From the NCBI GenBank assembly GCA_029582155.1, contig CM055907.1, forward strand, positions 33,415,983 through 33,479,982: a DNA stretch of 64,000 nucleotides, read 5' to 3'. A model generated the notes under the pieces. It did not search any database and was not told the DNA's origin. It saw only the letters and a program-made list of their open reading frames with translations. Source of the stretch: Panopea generosa (Eukaryota; Mollusca; Bivalvia; Adapedonta; Hiatellidae). Position 1 is the stretch's first letter, and each line of letters opens with the position of its first letter. The position numbers were made by a program, and so were the translations under genes. This document shows positions 1-10,647 of this stretch, piece after piece.

Positions 1-68
1 TAGCTTGTGGAACAGTAAAGATCATGTCTCTGGTGCTGCTTCTTTGTGCTGATTTCATATCAATCTGA
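1..68 (-). CDS. ANOS1: Tentative anosmin-1 exon: end of fibronectin-III domain 2, cut by the window edge
   Basis: Read on the minus strand, a possible exon begins after AATGTCAG and stays open to the window edge. It reads QIDMKSAQRSSTRDMIFTVP and continues QA. The K-S-A followed by a short hydrophobic strand and T-x-P resembles the last strand of anosmin FN3-2. If the previous exon ends in GG, the split codon restores a Gly before the Gln, as in the vertebrate protein. Against this, the acceptor has no clear pyrimidine tract, and the expected intermediate coding segment is missing between 69 and 1676. Confidence 0.45.
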
Positions 69-705
69 CTGACATTCATAGCATTATAACCAAATTTCAG
101 TGAACTGCCTGTGGATGTGGCACGTTTTGGATCAATAACTCTGTGGACACAACTCCTTCCATAGTTTTAACCTGATTAAATTGTCTGAAACTGTGCCTGT
201 GGTCTTAACATTCTAGTTAATGACTTTTGATGGAGTTATAGCCCTTTGTTCTTTTAACTTAGATTTTATGTGATACTTTGGAACAACAACCTTGTAGACT
301 CCTTCCACAATTTTAACCCAATTCAAATGAAACTTGCTGTATAGCAAGTACATGGTTGGAATATGTGCCTGTAGTATTAGAGTTTTGCCTAACTTTTTCG
401 ATGGAGTTATGACCCTTTGTTCTTTTAACTTAGATTTTAAGTGATACTTTGGTCCAATAACCTTGCAGACTCCTTCCACAATTTTACCCAATTCAAATGA
501 AACATGCTGTATAGCATATGTATATGGTCAGAATACGTGCCTGTGATATTAGAGTTTTGACTAACTTTTTGATGAAGATATGGCCCTTTGTTCTTTTAAT
601 TTAGATTTTAGTGATACTTTGGACCAACAACCTTGCGGACATATCTCCTCTCACAGTTTTAACCTATTTCAAATGAAACTTGGTTTGAAAAGTAGTTTTA
701 AATGT
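69..705. repeat. Dispersed repeat with internal tandem copies of about 130 bp
   Basis: At least four diverged copies share the phrases CCCTTTGTTCTTTTAA, TGATACTTTGG, CAACAACCTTG and CAAATGAAACTTGCTG. The same family resumes at 1313-1560, on the other side of the 33-bp minisatellite. No coding potential is seen. Confidence 0.7.
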
Positions 706-1312
706 GACTGTGATATTAGTGTTCTGATTTAAATATGTACCTGTGATATTAGTGTTCTGGTTTAAATATGTGCCTGTGATATTAGTGATCTGGTTTAAAT
801 ATGTGCCTGTGATATTAGTGTCCTGGTTTAAAAATGTACCTGTGATATTAGTGTTCTGGTTTAAATATGTGCCTGTGATATTAGTGTTCTGGTTTAAATA
901 TTTCCTGTGAGATGTGTGTGTATGGTTTAAATATGTGCCTGTGATATTAGTGTTCTGGTTTAAATATGTGCCTGTGATATTAGTGTTCTGGTTTAAATAT
1001 GTGCCTGTGATATTAGTGTTCTGGTTTAAATATGTGCCTGTGATATTAGTGTTCTGGTTTAAATATTTCCTGTGATATTAGTGTTCTGGTTTAAATATGT
1101 GCCTGTGATATTAGTGTTCTGGTTTAAATATGTGCCTGTGATATTAGTGTTCTGGTTTAAATATGTGCCTGTGATATTAGTGTTCTGGTTTAAATATTTC
1201 CTGTAATATTATTGTTCTGGTTTAAATATGTGCCTGTGATATTAGTGTTCTGGTTTAAATATTTCCTGTGATATTAGTGTTCTGGTTTAAATATGTGCCT
1301 GTGATATTAGAG
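706..1312. repeat. Minisatellite, 33-bp unit, about 18 copies
   Basis: The unit contains TTTAAATATGTGCCTGTGAT and ATTAGTGTTCTGG. The last unit runs into the surrounding dispersed repeat (ATTAGAGTTTTGACTAAC), which contains a diverged single copy of the same phrase. The array therefore appears to have grown from a piece of that repeat. Confidence 0.9.
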
Positions 1313-1625
1313 TTTTGACTAACTTAATTTTGATGAGGTTATAGCCCTTTGATTTTTTAATTTAGAATTTAAGTGATACTTTGGACCAGCAACCTTGCAG
1401 ACACATCTCCTCCCACAGTTTTAACCCAATACAAATCTTTTAATTCAGTTATGGCCCTTGGTTATTTAAACTTAATTTTTGCATTGCACTTTGGAGCAAC
1501 AACCATGCAGATGCAACTCCTCTGACAGTTTTAAGCCAATTCAAATGAAACTTGCTGTACAGCAGGTGGGTCCTCTGTGGTCGAGTGGGAGATGACACTT
1601 TTGGAACACTCCTAGTATATCATGG
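1313..1625. repeat. Continuation of dispersed repeat, then a SINE head fragment
   Basis: The stretch 1313-1560 repeats the phrases of 69-705. At about 1569-1618 there is a tRNA-like fragment (CCTCTGTGGTCGAGTGGGAG) resembling the A-box end of a serine/leucine-type tRNA SINE. The fragment is short, so its family is uncertain. Confidence 0.5.
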
Positions 1626-1676
1626 ACAATGTACAGTGTATTAGAATATAAAATCACAATGAATATGAATACATAC

Positions 1677-1804
1677 AACATATTTCCAAATCGGCATATC
1701 AGAGTATTTTGGAGGCTGCCAATGTATGGTGATATCCACCTGACCTTTACGCAATGTTGTCACACCCTTCGTAATATTCTGCGGAGGAAATGGGTTCTGA
1801 ACAC
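1677..1804 (-). CDS. ANOS1: Anosmin-1 exon: start of fibronectin-III domain 2
   Basis: This 128-nt exon enters in phase 1 (its GT joins the C of the previous exon to make Arg) and ends in phase 0 at a GTATGT donor. The acceptor is TTTTGTAG. The product runs VQNPFPPQNITKGVTTLRKG, QVDITIHWQPPKYSDM, then PIWKYV. This matches the linker and A to C strands of anosmin FN3-2: a proline-rich linker, an alternating hydrophobic B strand ending in Trp, and a K-Y-V C strand. An NIT glycosylation sequon is present. The next piece of the domain, about 50-60 residues, was not found in the remaining 1.6 kb to the left. Confidence 0.9.
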
Positions 1805-2128
1805 CTACAAAATAAACAGACCTTTTACAGCTGCTCCAAACTGAGTAGAGTTGCTATAAATAGATGTACTTACCAGAACAGCTATCCACTATTGTTTCAT
1901 ATACAGTTGTTAGTCACTTTGCCTATTGTCTAAATTTCAAATGCTGAGAGAAATGGAGGCTTTTTACGATGGAATTTTTTATTAAAAAATTACAGCTAAT
2001 TATTTAAAAAACATAAATGCAAGATCTTTATCATTTTTAACTAAATTATGTCTCTTTCCAATGACATTATTGTCCACAGACAAGTAAGCTTTTCACTTGT
2101 CTGATCCTTTCAGCCAGTTTGTATAAAA

Positions 2129-5070
2129 ACAAGAGGCCCAATAGGGCCTGAGGACACTTTACTGACTCATAGTGGCCATAGCACAATATTTACCCTCTTT
2201 GGGGAGGTCGTCTTAACAACTTATGGATAAATAACCCCACCACACCCATACTGAACAAGAACTTAATTGCTATGAAAAGGAAATACTTAAAAGTCCCATA
2301 CAATTCATCTGTAAAAAAATATATAGTCCCCTATACAGAACCCTTATACAACCCAGCCCCACAATTTATCAGAACTTCAATCATTCTTAGCGATTTTGTT
2401 ATGAGCAGAAATGATTCAAATTTTAAAAAGAAATTTGTTGTACACATGATGCAAAATGAAACAAGAGGCCCAAGAGGGCCTGAGGACGCTCTACTGACTC
2501 ATAGTGGCCATAGCACTTTTTGAAAATCTACTATGCAATTGAAACATTGGGGCGGGGTCATTTTTAATTCTAGAGACACCATTTGAACAAATGTAATAAA
2601 ATTATACTTGGTCATCATTACTACATAAACATTTTGAAAATCTGCTGGACCATTCATGAGAAGAAAATTTTTTAAGTTTTGGACTATTTTTAGTAACGAT
2701 GGCCATCTTGAATTTTAGATAGAAAAAATAAAGCTTTTGTAAAGTCTCCTATGCAATAGAAACATCCATGTGAAGTTTCAGTTTAATTGGCATAGTGCTT
2801 TCAGAATAAATGAAAAAAAAAAGAGAATTTTCTGTTTTCCCACATTATCCCTATGTAAAATTCTAAGTCCCCTTACAGGGCCCCTATATAATAAAGCCCC
2901 TAAATTCTTATCTGCAATCCAACCCCTACACTTAGGGATAATTTATATCAAATATGTACAAATCTGACATACCGGTTCTTAAGAAAACAATTTTACTAAT
3001 TCCCAATTTGTACCCTTTTGGGGCCCCTCCTGACCCCTTAAGACATAGGAACCCAGTCATTTTTACAATCTTAACCTCCTTTACCTAACAATGCTTTAGT
3101 GAAGATAAAGGCAAAATTATTTCCATTTAAAAAAAAAATAAAAAAAATATTATATTGACACGTGTCCCCTAATTGAACTCTCGGGGTAGGGTCATTTTTA
3201 ACCCTAGGGACATCATTTGAACAAATCTAACAGAACTATAGTTGGTCATCATTACTACATAAACATTTTGAAAATCTGTTGGGCCATTCATGAGAAGAAG
3301 ATTTTTTAAGTTTTGGACTATTTTAGTAATGGCGGCAATCTTGAATTTCAGATCGAAAAAAAAAAATCTTCTGTATAGTCTCCTATGCAATAGAAACACC
3401 CATGTGAAGTTGCAGTTTAATTGGCCAAGTGGTTTAAGAACAGATGAAAGAAAAAGAGAATTTTCTGTTTTCCCATAGTATCCCTATGTAAAATTGTAAG
3501 TCCCCTTACAGAGCCCCTATAAATTTTAGCCCCTAAATTCTTATCTGCAATCAAACCCCTACACATAGGGATAATTTATGCAAAATATGAACAAATCTGA
3601 CAAACCGGTTCTTAAGAAAACAAATTTAGTAATTCTCAATTTTTACCCTTTTGGTGCCCCTCCTGACCCCTTAAGACAGTGGAACCCAGTCATTTTTACA
3701 AATCTGAACCTCCTTCACCAAACAATGCTTCTGTGAAGATATAGGCAAAATCATTTCCATTTTAAAAAAAATAATAAAAAAAATATTATAATGACATGTG
3801 TCCCCTAATAGAACCCTCGGGGCGGGGTCATATTTAATGCTAGGGACACCACTTGAACAAATTTAACAAAACTATAGTTGGTCATCATTACTACATAAAC
3901 ATTTTGAAAATCTGTTGGGCCGTTCATGAAAAGAAGATTTTTTTAAGTTTTGGACAATTTTTAGAAACGGCGGCCATCTTGAATTTCAGATAAAAAAAGA
4001 AAATCTGTATAGTCTCCTATGCAATAGAAACACCCATGTGAAGTTTCAGTTTAATTGGACTAGTGGTTTCAGAGAAAGTGCTGCTAACAGACGACAGACG
4101 ACAGACGTCAGACGTCAGACGTCAGACGACAGACGACGGACATCAGACAACACGCCATCGCATAAGCACTTCTGGCCTTTGGCCAGTAGAGCTAAAAATT
4201 CAGTTGTCCCTATAATATTCCTATGTAAAAGTCACATTAAAGGGCCAAAATATATCCCAGCCCCTTGATATGCAGAATTTTCAATCCTTGCTGATGTAAG
4301 GATAATTTATATCAAATATAAACTAGTTTGACTGAAAGGTTATTGAGAGGAAATAGGTGAAAAAGAGAATTTTCTGTTTTCCCTTAGAATTCCTATGTAA
4401 AATTCTAAGACCCCTTACAGGGACCCTATAAATTTTAACCCCTTAATTCTTATCCACAATCAAACCCCTACACATAGAGATAATTTATGCCAAATATGAA
4501 CAAATCTGACATACCGGTTCTTAAGAAAACGATTTTTGTAATTCCCAATTTTTACCCTTTTTGGGCCCCTCCTGACCCCTTAAGACAGTGGAACCCAGTC
4601 ATTTTTATAAATCTGAACCTCCTTTACCAAACAATGCTTCTGTGAAGATATAGGCAAAATCATTTACATTAAAAAAAGAAAAAAATAATAATTATAATGA
4701 CATGTGTTCCCTTATTGAACCCTCTGGGCGGGGTCAATTTTAACCCTTGGGTCACAATTTGAACAAATCTAACAGAACTATAGTTGGTTATCATTACTAC
4801 ATAAATATTTTGAAAATCTGTTTGGCCTTTCATGAGAAGAAGATTTTTTAAGTTTTGTCTATTTTTAGAAATGGTGGCCATCTTGAATTTCAGATAAAAA
4901 TAAAAGTCTTCTGTATAGTCTCCTATGCAACAGAAACATCCATGTAAAGTTTCAGTTTAATTGGCATAGTGGTTTCAGAGAAATTGCTGCTAACAGATGG
5001 CAGACGACAGACACCAGACAACGCGCCATCGCATAAGTACTTCTGGCCAGTGGCCAGTACAGCTAAAAAC
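2129..5070 (+). mobile_element. Family A mobile-element cluster (GGCCC-AAGA-GGGCC head), tandemly expanded
   Basis: Heads at 2129 and 2461 read ACAAGAGGCCCAA followed by TAGGGCC or GAGGGCC, a short hairpin. Tails at about 4198 and 5070 end in GGCCAGTAGAGCTAAAAA or a close variant. Between them a unit of roughly 650-700 bp recurs several times: TGGTCATCATTACTACATAA, a GCCATCTTGAATTTCAGAT phrase, CTCCTATGCAATAGAAAC, then TGTAAAATTCTAAGTCCCC. No transposase or reverse transcriptase frame is present, so it is non-autonomous. Other copies lie at 27302-29220, 47600-47950 and 53588-54018. Confidence 0.75.
4085..4155. repeat. GACGACA / GACGTCA microsatellite inside a family A element
   Basis: Short repeats of ACAGACG and TCAGACG occur just before the element tail. 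Shorter versions sit at the equivalent place in other family A copies (about 4999 and 53950), so a small microsatellite is a regular part of this element. Confidence 0.7.
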
Positions 5071-5199
5071 AATTAATCCATGAGTTTATTATGCCTGGTG
5101 ACTTAATAAACTGATGATGAAAATCAGGCCCTAGAACAGGCTTATGGACCCCTGCATGACCAAAAATACATTACCAACTAGCCATAATACAATACTTAC

Positions 5200-5329
5200 G
5201 TCTTGATGATTTATAGGGTTCAGATAAAGAAGAAAATCCCTGAGTTCCCTTGTCTGATACTGCGGCAACGCGGAACTGGTACCAATGCCCTGCATGAATC
5301 TGGCGTATCAGCACACTTCTAGACTGGGA
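5200..5329 (-). CDS. ANOS1: Anosmin-1 exon: second half of fibronectin-III domain 1
   Basis: This 130-nt exon (phase 0 to 1) has a TTGTTACAG acceptor and a strong GAC/GTAAGT donor. It reads SQSRSVLIRQIHAGHWYQFR and continues VAAVSDKGTQGFSSLSEPYK. WYQFRVAAV followed by a G-T-x-GF turn is the most conserved stretch of anosmin FN3-1. The first 23 nt of the exon plus its acceptor tract are repeated dozens of times in the adjacent intron as a 48-bp minisatellite (see findings). One neighbouring array unit is open in the same frame, so a shift to that acceptor would add 16 codons, but its AG is mutated. Confidence 0.95.
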
Positions 5330-7873
5330 CTGTAACAAATAAACAAATAACATTATTAGAACATTTCTAGACCAGGATTGTTACAAACATGCAAATAATA
5401 CTATCAGCACACTTCTAGACTGGGACTGTAACAAACATGCAAATAACATTATCAGAACACTTCTAGAGTGGGACTGTAACAAACATGCAAATAACATTAT
5501 CAGCACACTTCTAGACTGGGACTGTAACAAACATGCAAATAGCATTATCAGCCCACTTCTAGACTAGGATTGTAACAAACATGTAAATAACATTACGAGA
5601 ACATTTCTGGATTAGGATTGTTACAAACATGCAAATAATACTATCAGCACACTTCTAAACTGGGACTGTAACAAACATGGAAATACCATTATCAGCACAC
5701 TTCTAGACTTAGATTGTAACAAACATGCAAATAACATTATCAGCACACCTCTAGACTGGGACTGTAACAAATATACAAATAACATTATCAACACACTTCT
5801 AGACTGGGACCGTAACAAATAAACAAATAACATTATTAGAACATTTCTAGACCAGGATTGTTACAAACATGCAAATAATACTATCAGCACACTTCTAGAC
5901 TGGGACTGTAACAAACATGCACATAACATTATCAGAACACTTCTAGACTGGGACTGTAACAAACATGCAAATAACATTATCAGCACACTTCTAGACTGGG
6001 ACTGTAACAAACATGCAAATAGCATTATCAGCCCACTTCTAGACTAGGATTGTAACAAACATGTAAATAACATTACGAGAACATTTCTGGACTAGGATTG
6101 TTACAAACATGCAAATAATACTATCAGCACACTTCTAAACTGGGACTGTAACAAACATGGAAATACCATTATCAGCACACTTCTAGACTTAGATTGTAAC
6201 AAACATGCAAATAACATTATCAGCACACTTCTAGACTGGGACTGTAACAAACATGTAAATAACATTACGAGAACATTTCTGGACTTTTATTGTTATAAAC
6301 ATGCAAATAATACTATAAGAACACTTCTGGACTGGAATTGTTACAAACATGCAAATAACATTATCAACACACTTCTAGACTGGGAATGTAACAAACATGC
6401 AAATAATATTATCAGAACATTTCTGGACCAGGATTGTTACAAACATGCAAATAACATTATCAGCACACTTCTAGACTGGGACTGTAACAAACATGCAAAT
6501 ATCATTATCAGAACATTTCTGGACTTTTATTGTTATAAACATGCAAATAATACTATAAGAACACTTCTGGACTGGAATTGTTACAAACATGCAAATGACA
6601 CTATCAGAACACTTCTGGATTGGGATTGTTACAAACATGCAAATAATACTATCATCACACTTCTAGACTGGTACTGTAACAAACATGCAAATAACATTAT
6701 CAACACACTTCTAGACTGGGACTGTAACAAACATGCAAATTACATTATCAGCACACTTCTGGACTGGGATTGTTACAAACACGCAAATAACACTATCAGA
6801 ACACTTCTAGACTGGGACTGTAACAAACATGCAAATAACACTATCAACACACTTCTAGACTGGGACTGTAACAAACATGCAAATAACACTATCAGAACAC
6901 TTCTGGACTGGGATTGTTACAAACATGCAAATAACACTATCAGAACACTTCTAGACTGGGACTGTAACAAACATGCAAATTACATTATCAGCACACTTCT
7001 GGACTGGGATTGTTACAAACATGCAAATAACACTATCAGAACACTTCTAGACTGGGACTGTAACAAACATGCAAATAACATTATCAACACACTTCTAGAC
7101 TGGGACTGTAACAAACATGCAAGTAACACTATCAGAACACTTCTGGACTGGGATTGTTACAAACATGCAAATAACATTATCAACACACTTCTAGACTGGG
7201 ACTGTAACAAACATGCAAATTACATTATCAGCACACTTCTAGACTGGGACTGTAACAAACATGCAAATAACATTATCAACACCCTTCTAGACTGGGACTG
7301 TAACAAACATGCAAATAACATTATCAACACATTTCTGGACACGAATTGTTACAAACATGCAAATAACACTATCAGAACACTTCTGGACTGGGATTGTTAC
7401 AAACATGCAAATAATACTATCAGCACACTTCTAGACTGGGACTGTAACAAACATGCAAATAACATTATCAACACACTTCTAGACTGGGACTGTAACAAAC
7501 ATGCAAATTACATTATCAGCACACTTCTAGACTGGGATTGTTACAAACATGCAGATAATACTATCAGCACACTTCTAGACTGGGACTGTAACAGACATGC
7601 AAATTACATTATCAGCACACTTCTGGACTGGGATTGTTACAAACATGCAGATAATACTATCAGCACACTTCTAGACTGGGACTGTAACAAACATGGAAAT
7701 ACCATTATCAGCACACTTCTAGACTTAGATTGTAACAAACATGCAAATAACATTATTAGAACATTTCTGGACTGGGATTGTAACAAACATGCAAATAACA
7801 ATATCAGCACACTTCTAGACTGGGACTGTTACAAACATGCAAATAATACTATCAGCACACTTCTAGACTGGGA
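5307..7873. repeat. Minisatellite, 48-bp unit, about 53 copies, derived from an anosmin splice junction
   Basis: The unit (+ strand) contains ATCAGCACACTTCTAGACTG, GGACTGTAACAAACATGC and AAATAACATT. On the minus strand it reads pyrimidine-rich TGCATGTTTGTTACAG followed by the first 23 nt of the anosmin exon at 5329. The exon boundary itself is the first unit of the array. Variant units with GATTGTTACAA lose the AG. The unit length is a multiple of three and codes SQSRSVLI plus MLFACLLQ. Confidence 0.95.
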
Positions 7874-8387
7874 CAGAATGTATAAAAACATGATGGACTG
7901 TAATAGATTGTTAGAGGCAATAGAAAACAAATATAAATTTTGCTTACATATATAAAACATGTATTATTATATTAATTTCAGTCATCAAATTAATGGCAAC
8001 CGATTTATTCACCCTGTGATAGGTATGTGCGGGATGAGATTAACTGAATGCATCTAATCTTTTTTAAAAATGTATCAAATTTAACGCAAGAAATTTTCAT
8101 ACTATAACATGAAAATGTAGTCAACAGTATCTCATGGGGTATTTTACTTAGGTGTTCTGAAACTTGAAACTAAAAGCTACTTCACAGTGAAAGGCACTAC
8201 TAGCCCACTTAGTTTTAAAGCTGTGCACCAGAAAGCGAAAATTTCATATTTTTGGTTAACTGTTTCCATGGTAATGAAACAAATACTGCAAATGAAAACT
8301 CTCTCATAGCTTTAAACACTAGGTTGACAAGCATACAAAGTTTCATGAAATTATATGGAAGGGATGGTTATAAAAGAATTTAGTTAC
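7874..8387. other. Intron sequence, nothing recognised
   Basis: This AT-rich stretch between the 48-bp array and the FN3-1 exon has no repeat family or reading frame that I recognise. Confidence 0.5.
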
Positions 8388-8578
8388 CACTACAACAGTG
8401 TCCCAGGGAGTATTATCATTCCAGCTTGGTTTCTGGCTAGTTGAGTTTCTATGTTCCAGCACATAGACAACCACACCAGGAACAGTCCGGGTACCATTTG
8501 GCAAGATCCATGACAGTTGGAGTGCCCTCCCATGTCTGCGCTCTTCAAAACTGATGTTCAAAGGTTGCAATGGTAAAT
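8388..8578 (-). CDS. ANOS1: Anosmin-1 exon: first half of fibronectin-III domain 1
   Basis: This 191-nt exon enters in phase 1 (two bases complete an Asn codon) and leaves in phase 0. The acceptor is TTATACAG and the donor GTG/GTAACT. The product contains the A to C' strands of an FN3 domain: LPLQPLNISFEE, then LQLSWILPNG, then VVVYVLEHRN, and finally DNTPWDTVVV. Trp in the B strand and Tyr in the C strand are the expected core residues. Asn-x-Ser/Thr sequons (NIS, NGT, NST) are consistent with an extracellular glycoprotein. The register aligns to vertebrate anosmin-1 FN3-1 and continues without gap into the next exon. Confidence 0.93.
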
Positions 8579-10060
8579 CTGTATAATATCAAGCCAATTA
8601 TAAATTCAAGTTTTAGTATACAATTAAGATACAATCATCTGACCAGGAGACTTCCATTTACATTCCAGTAAAACTGCACTTTTATTTTAAGGGACAAAGA
8701 GCAATGTTGAATTTTTTGTTAGTTCAAACTTAGTTTAATCCATGTTGATACTCTTCATCCAGCTTGATCCAGAATTGACACCTGGGGATGTATGACAATA
8801 GACTGATTCTTTATTGTTTGTTTGTTTTTATTACCATTTTCTCCTTCTAAGTTTCATTCTTATTTCTTCTTTATTTCACTGGATTATTTTTCTGGTAATA
8901 TTTGCACTGGTTAAGAAATGCTTCAAAATGGAATTTTCTGTTTCTGTTGCCTGTTTACTATTATGTAAAAACAGATAATACCCTTGCAGGATCCCAATAC
9001 ACCCCAACCCCTTGATAGGGATTCGCTATAGGAATATAAGTGGACAATGCTTTACATCTAAAACTGACATGGGTTTTTTTGTATACATGTATGCAAAAAT
9101 ATATTTGGTTTTCTCCATAATATTCCTATGTAAAAGTAACTCCCCATAGTATCTCAGTTCCTTGATTTGCAGAATAAATAATCCCTTGCTATTGTAAGGA
9201 TGATTTATATTATATGTGAACAAATTTGACTGATCATGTTCCGGAGAAGATTTTTGAAACTTTTTGAAATTCCACAATTTCAGCCTTTTTGGGACCCGTT
9301 CCGTCCCCTTAGGGAAAGTCAATCCACGGTCTGATTGAGCCAAATCTATATGCTATGACTAGACAATCAGATCTCAAATTATAAATTGATAATGAACAAA
9401 TGGATGAGAAAATGAGAATTTTTCATTTTCAAATAATATTTCTATATAAAACTCAAAATCCCCTTACAGAGCCCCTATATACCCTAGCTCCTTGACATAC
9501 AAAAACTTCAAACACTACTCATAGGAATAATTTATACCAAGTATGAACCAATTTCACTGACCGGTTGTTGAGATGAAGATCTATGGAAGGAAACATTATC
9601 TGCCATGATTGGAACATGTTTGAGATCTCAAACTGAATAATATCTTTACTCAAATGGATGTAATTCTATTTTCCAATAGGATCCTTGTAAAACTCCCTGT
9701 TTTTATATGTCCCTTGATTTGTACAGACTACAAACCCCTTCTCATAGGGATAATTTATTTCAAATATTGAACCATAATTTGACTGAACGGTTGTTACAAT
9801 GAAGATTTTTGAAAATTCACAATTATAATTTTTGTGACCTTACCTAGCTGGCCTGTTTTGGACAAGATCGGATGGATGAACGGATGTTCTACCAAATGGG
9901 TATTTAAGTGGTTTTATGCACCCAGCTGATTATTTGTGCTGCTAATTTTAGCCACACAACACATATTTTAGCCACATTATTAAGAAGCATTTTTTTCAGC
10001 CAAATATTTTTTTCAAATATTTTTCAACCATTCAAATAAATTACTTACCTTAAACCCTAG
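8579..10060. repeat. Degenerate dispersed repeat fragments in an anosmin intron
   Basis: Diverged copies of the family A internal phrases occur: CCTATGTAAAAGT, CCCCTTACAGAGCCCCTATA, CTTGATTTGCAGA, and AGGATGATTTATA followed by TGAACAAATTTGACTGA. They recur at about 8960, 9120, 9440 and 9690. No coding signal is seen. Confidence 0.6.
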
Positions 10061-10330
10061 ACACTTAAATATCAATTTGTGCATGTGGATAGAAGGACCT
10101 ACGCCAGCACATACACCTAACTGCCATTGGGACGACTAAGTCGAGCTCATCGCAAGTGGGCTTGACAACAAAACCATAAATGCATGTGACAGAATGCACA
10201 CAAGGCAAAAAAATGCAATTTTTTATAAATCTAGAACAATAACAATTATTTGATTTGGCAAAATCAAAGCTAATCCATGAATCAACTGTGTAAGTTCGGT
10301 GAAGATTCAATGAAATATACATTTACTAGA
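10061..10330. repeat. Family D element fragment
   Basis: The phrases ACTGTGTAAGTTCGGTGAAG, TAGAGTGCACACAACA and AATGCAATTTTTTAT match the internal unit of the family D element at 49565. The fragment ends within 50 bases of the WAP exon donor. Confidence 0.55.
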
Positions 10331-10374
10331 GTGCACACAACATCTACTCTAATGCTATAGAGAAGTTTGCTTAC

Positions 10375-10585
10375 TAAAGTTAGTGTAGTCTGGCGTTCTG
10401 CATGCCCTGCCACACATGTTGGGGCAGCATTTCTTGTTGACGACACAGTCGCTATCTGTCATACACGAGGCCAGACACACAGCCTCAAACCCCATAGCAG
10501 ACTCAGGTCGTGGACAGTCACCAGACTTGTAGGTACTTGTGTAGTAGAGAAACTGACAAGACTTCTTACACATAGATTCATTCTC
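10375..10585 (-). CDS. ANOS1: Anosmin-1 exon: WAP four-disulfide-core domain
   Basis: This 211-nt exon (70 codons plus one base, phase 0 to 1) begins after TTGACAG and ends at a GTAAGC donor. It starts ENESMCKKSCQFLYY, two cysteines matching the anosmin segment just before the WAP domain. The complete WAP core follows, with eight cysteines in the order GDC, VC, SC, DC, KCC, MC and AC. The GDCPRPE and KKCCPNMCG stretches are typical of the fold. In anosmin-1 this domain lies next to FN3-1 and contributes to interaction with the FGF-receptor complex. A 35-bp minisatellite starts about 60 nt upstream of the acceptor. Confidence 0.95.
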
Positions 10586-10647
10586 CTGTCAATAAAAAAA
10601 TGTAAAAAAAATATACCCGGTATATAAAAAAAAAATACAACAGTGAC

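Noticed and set aside
2129..5070. Autonomous retrotransposon or DNA transposon
   Set aside because: No reverse transcriptase, integrase, transposase or helicase frame is present in any family A copy or elsewhere in the window.
5307..7873. CRISPR array or other spacer-repeat system
   Set aside because: The whole unit is conserved with no unique spacers, the genome is animal, and the unit derives from an exon junction. The same reasoning applies to the other arrays.
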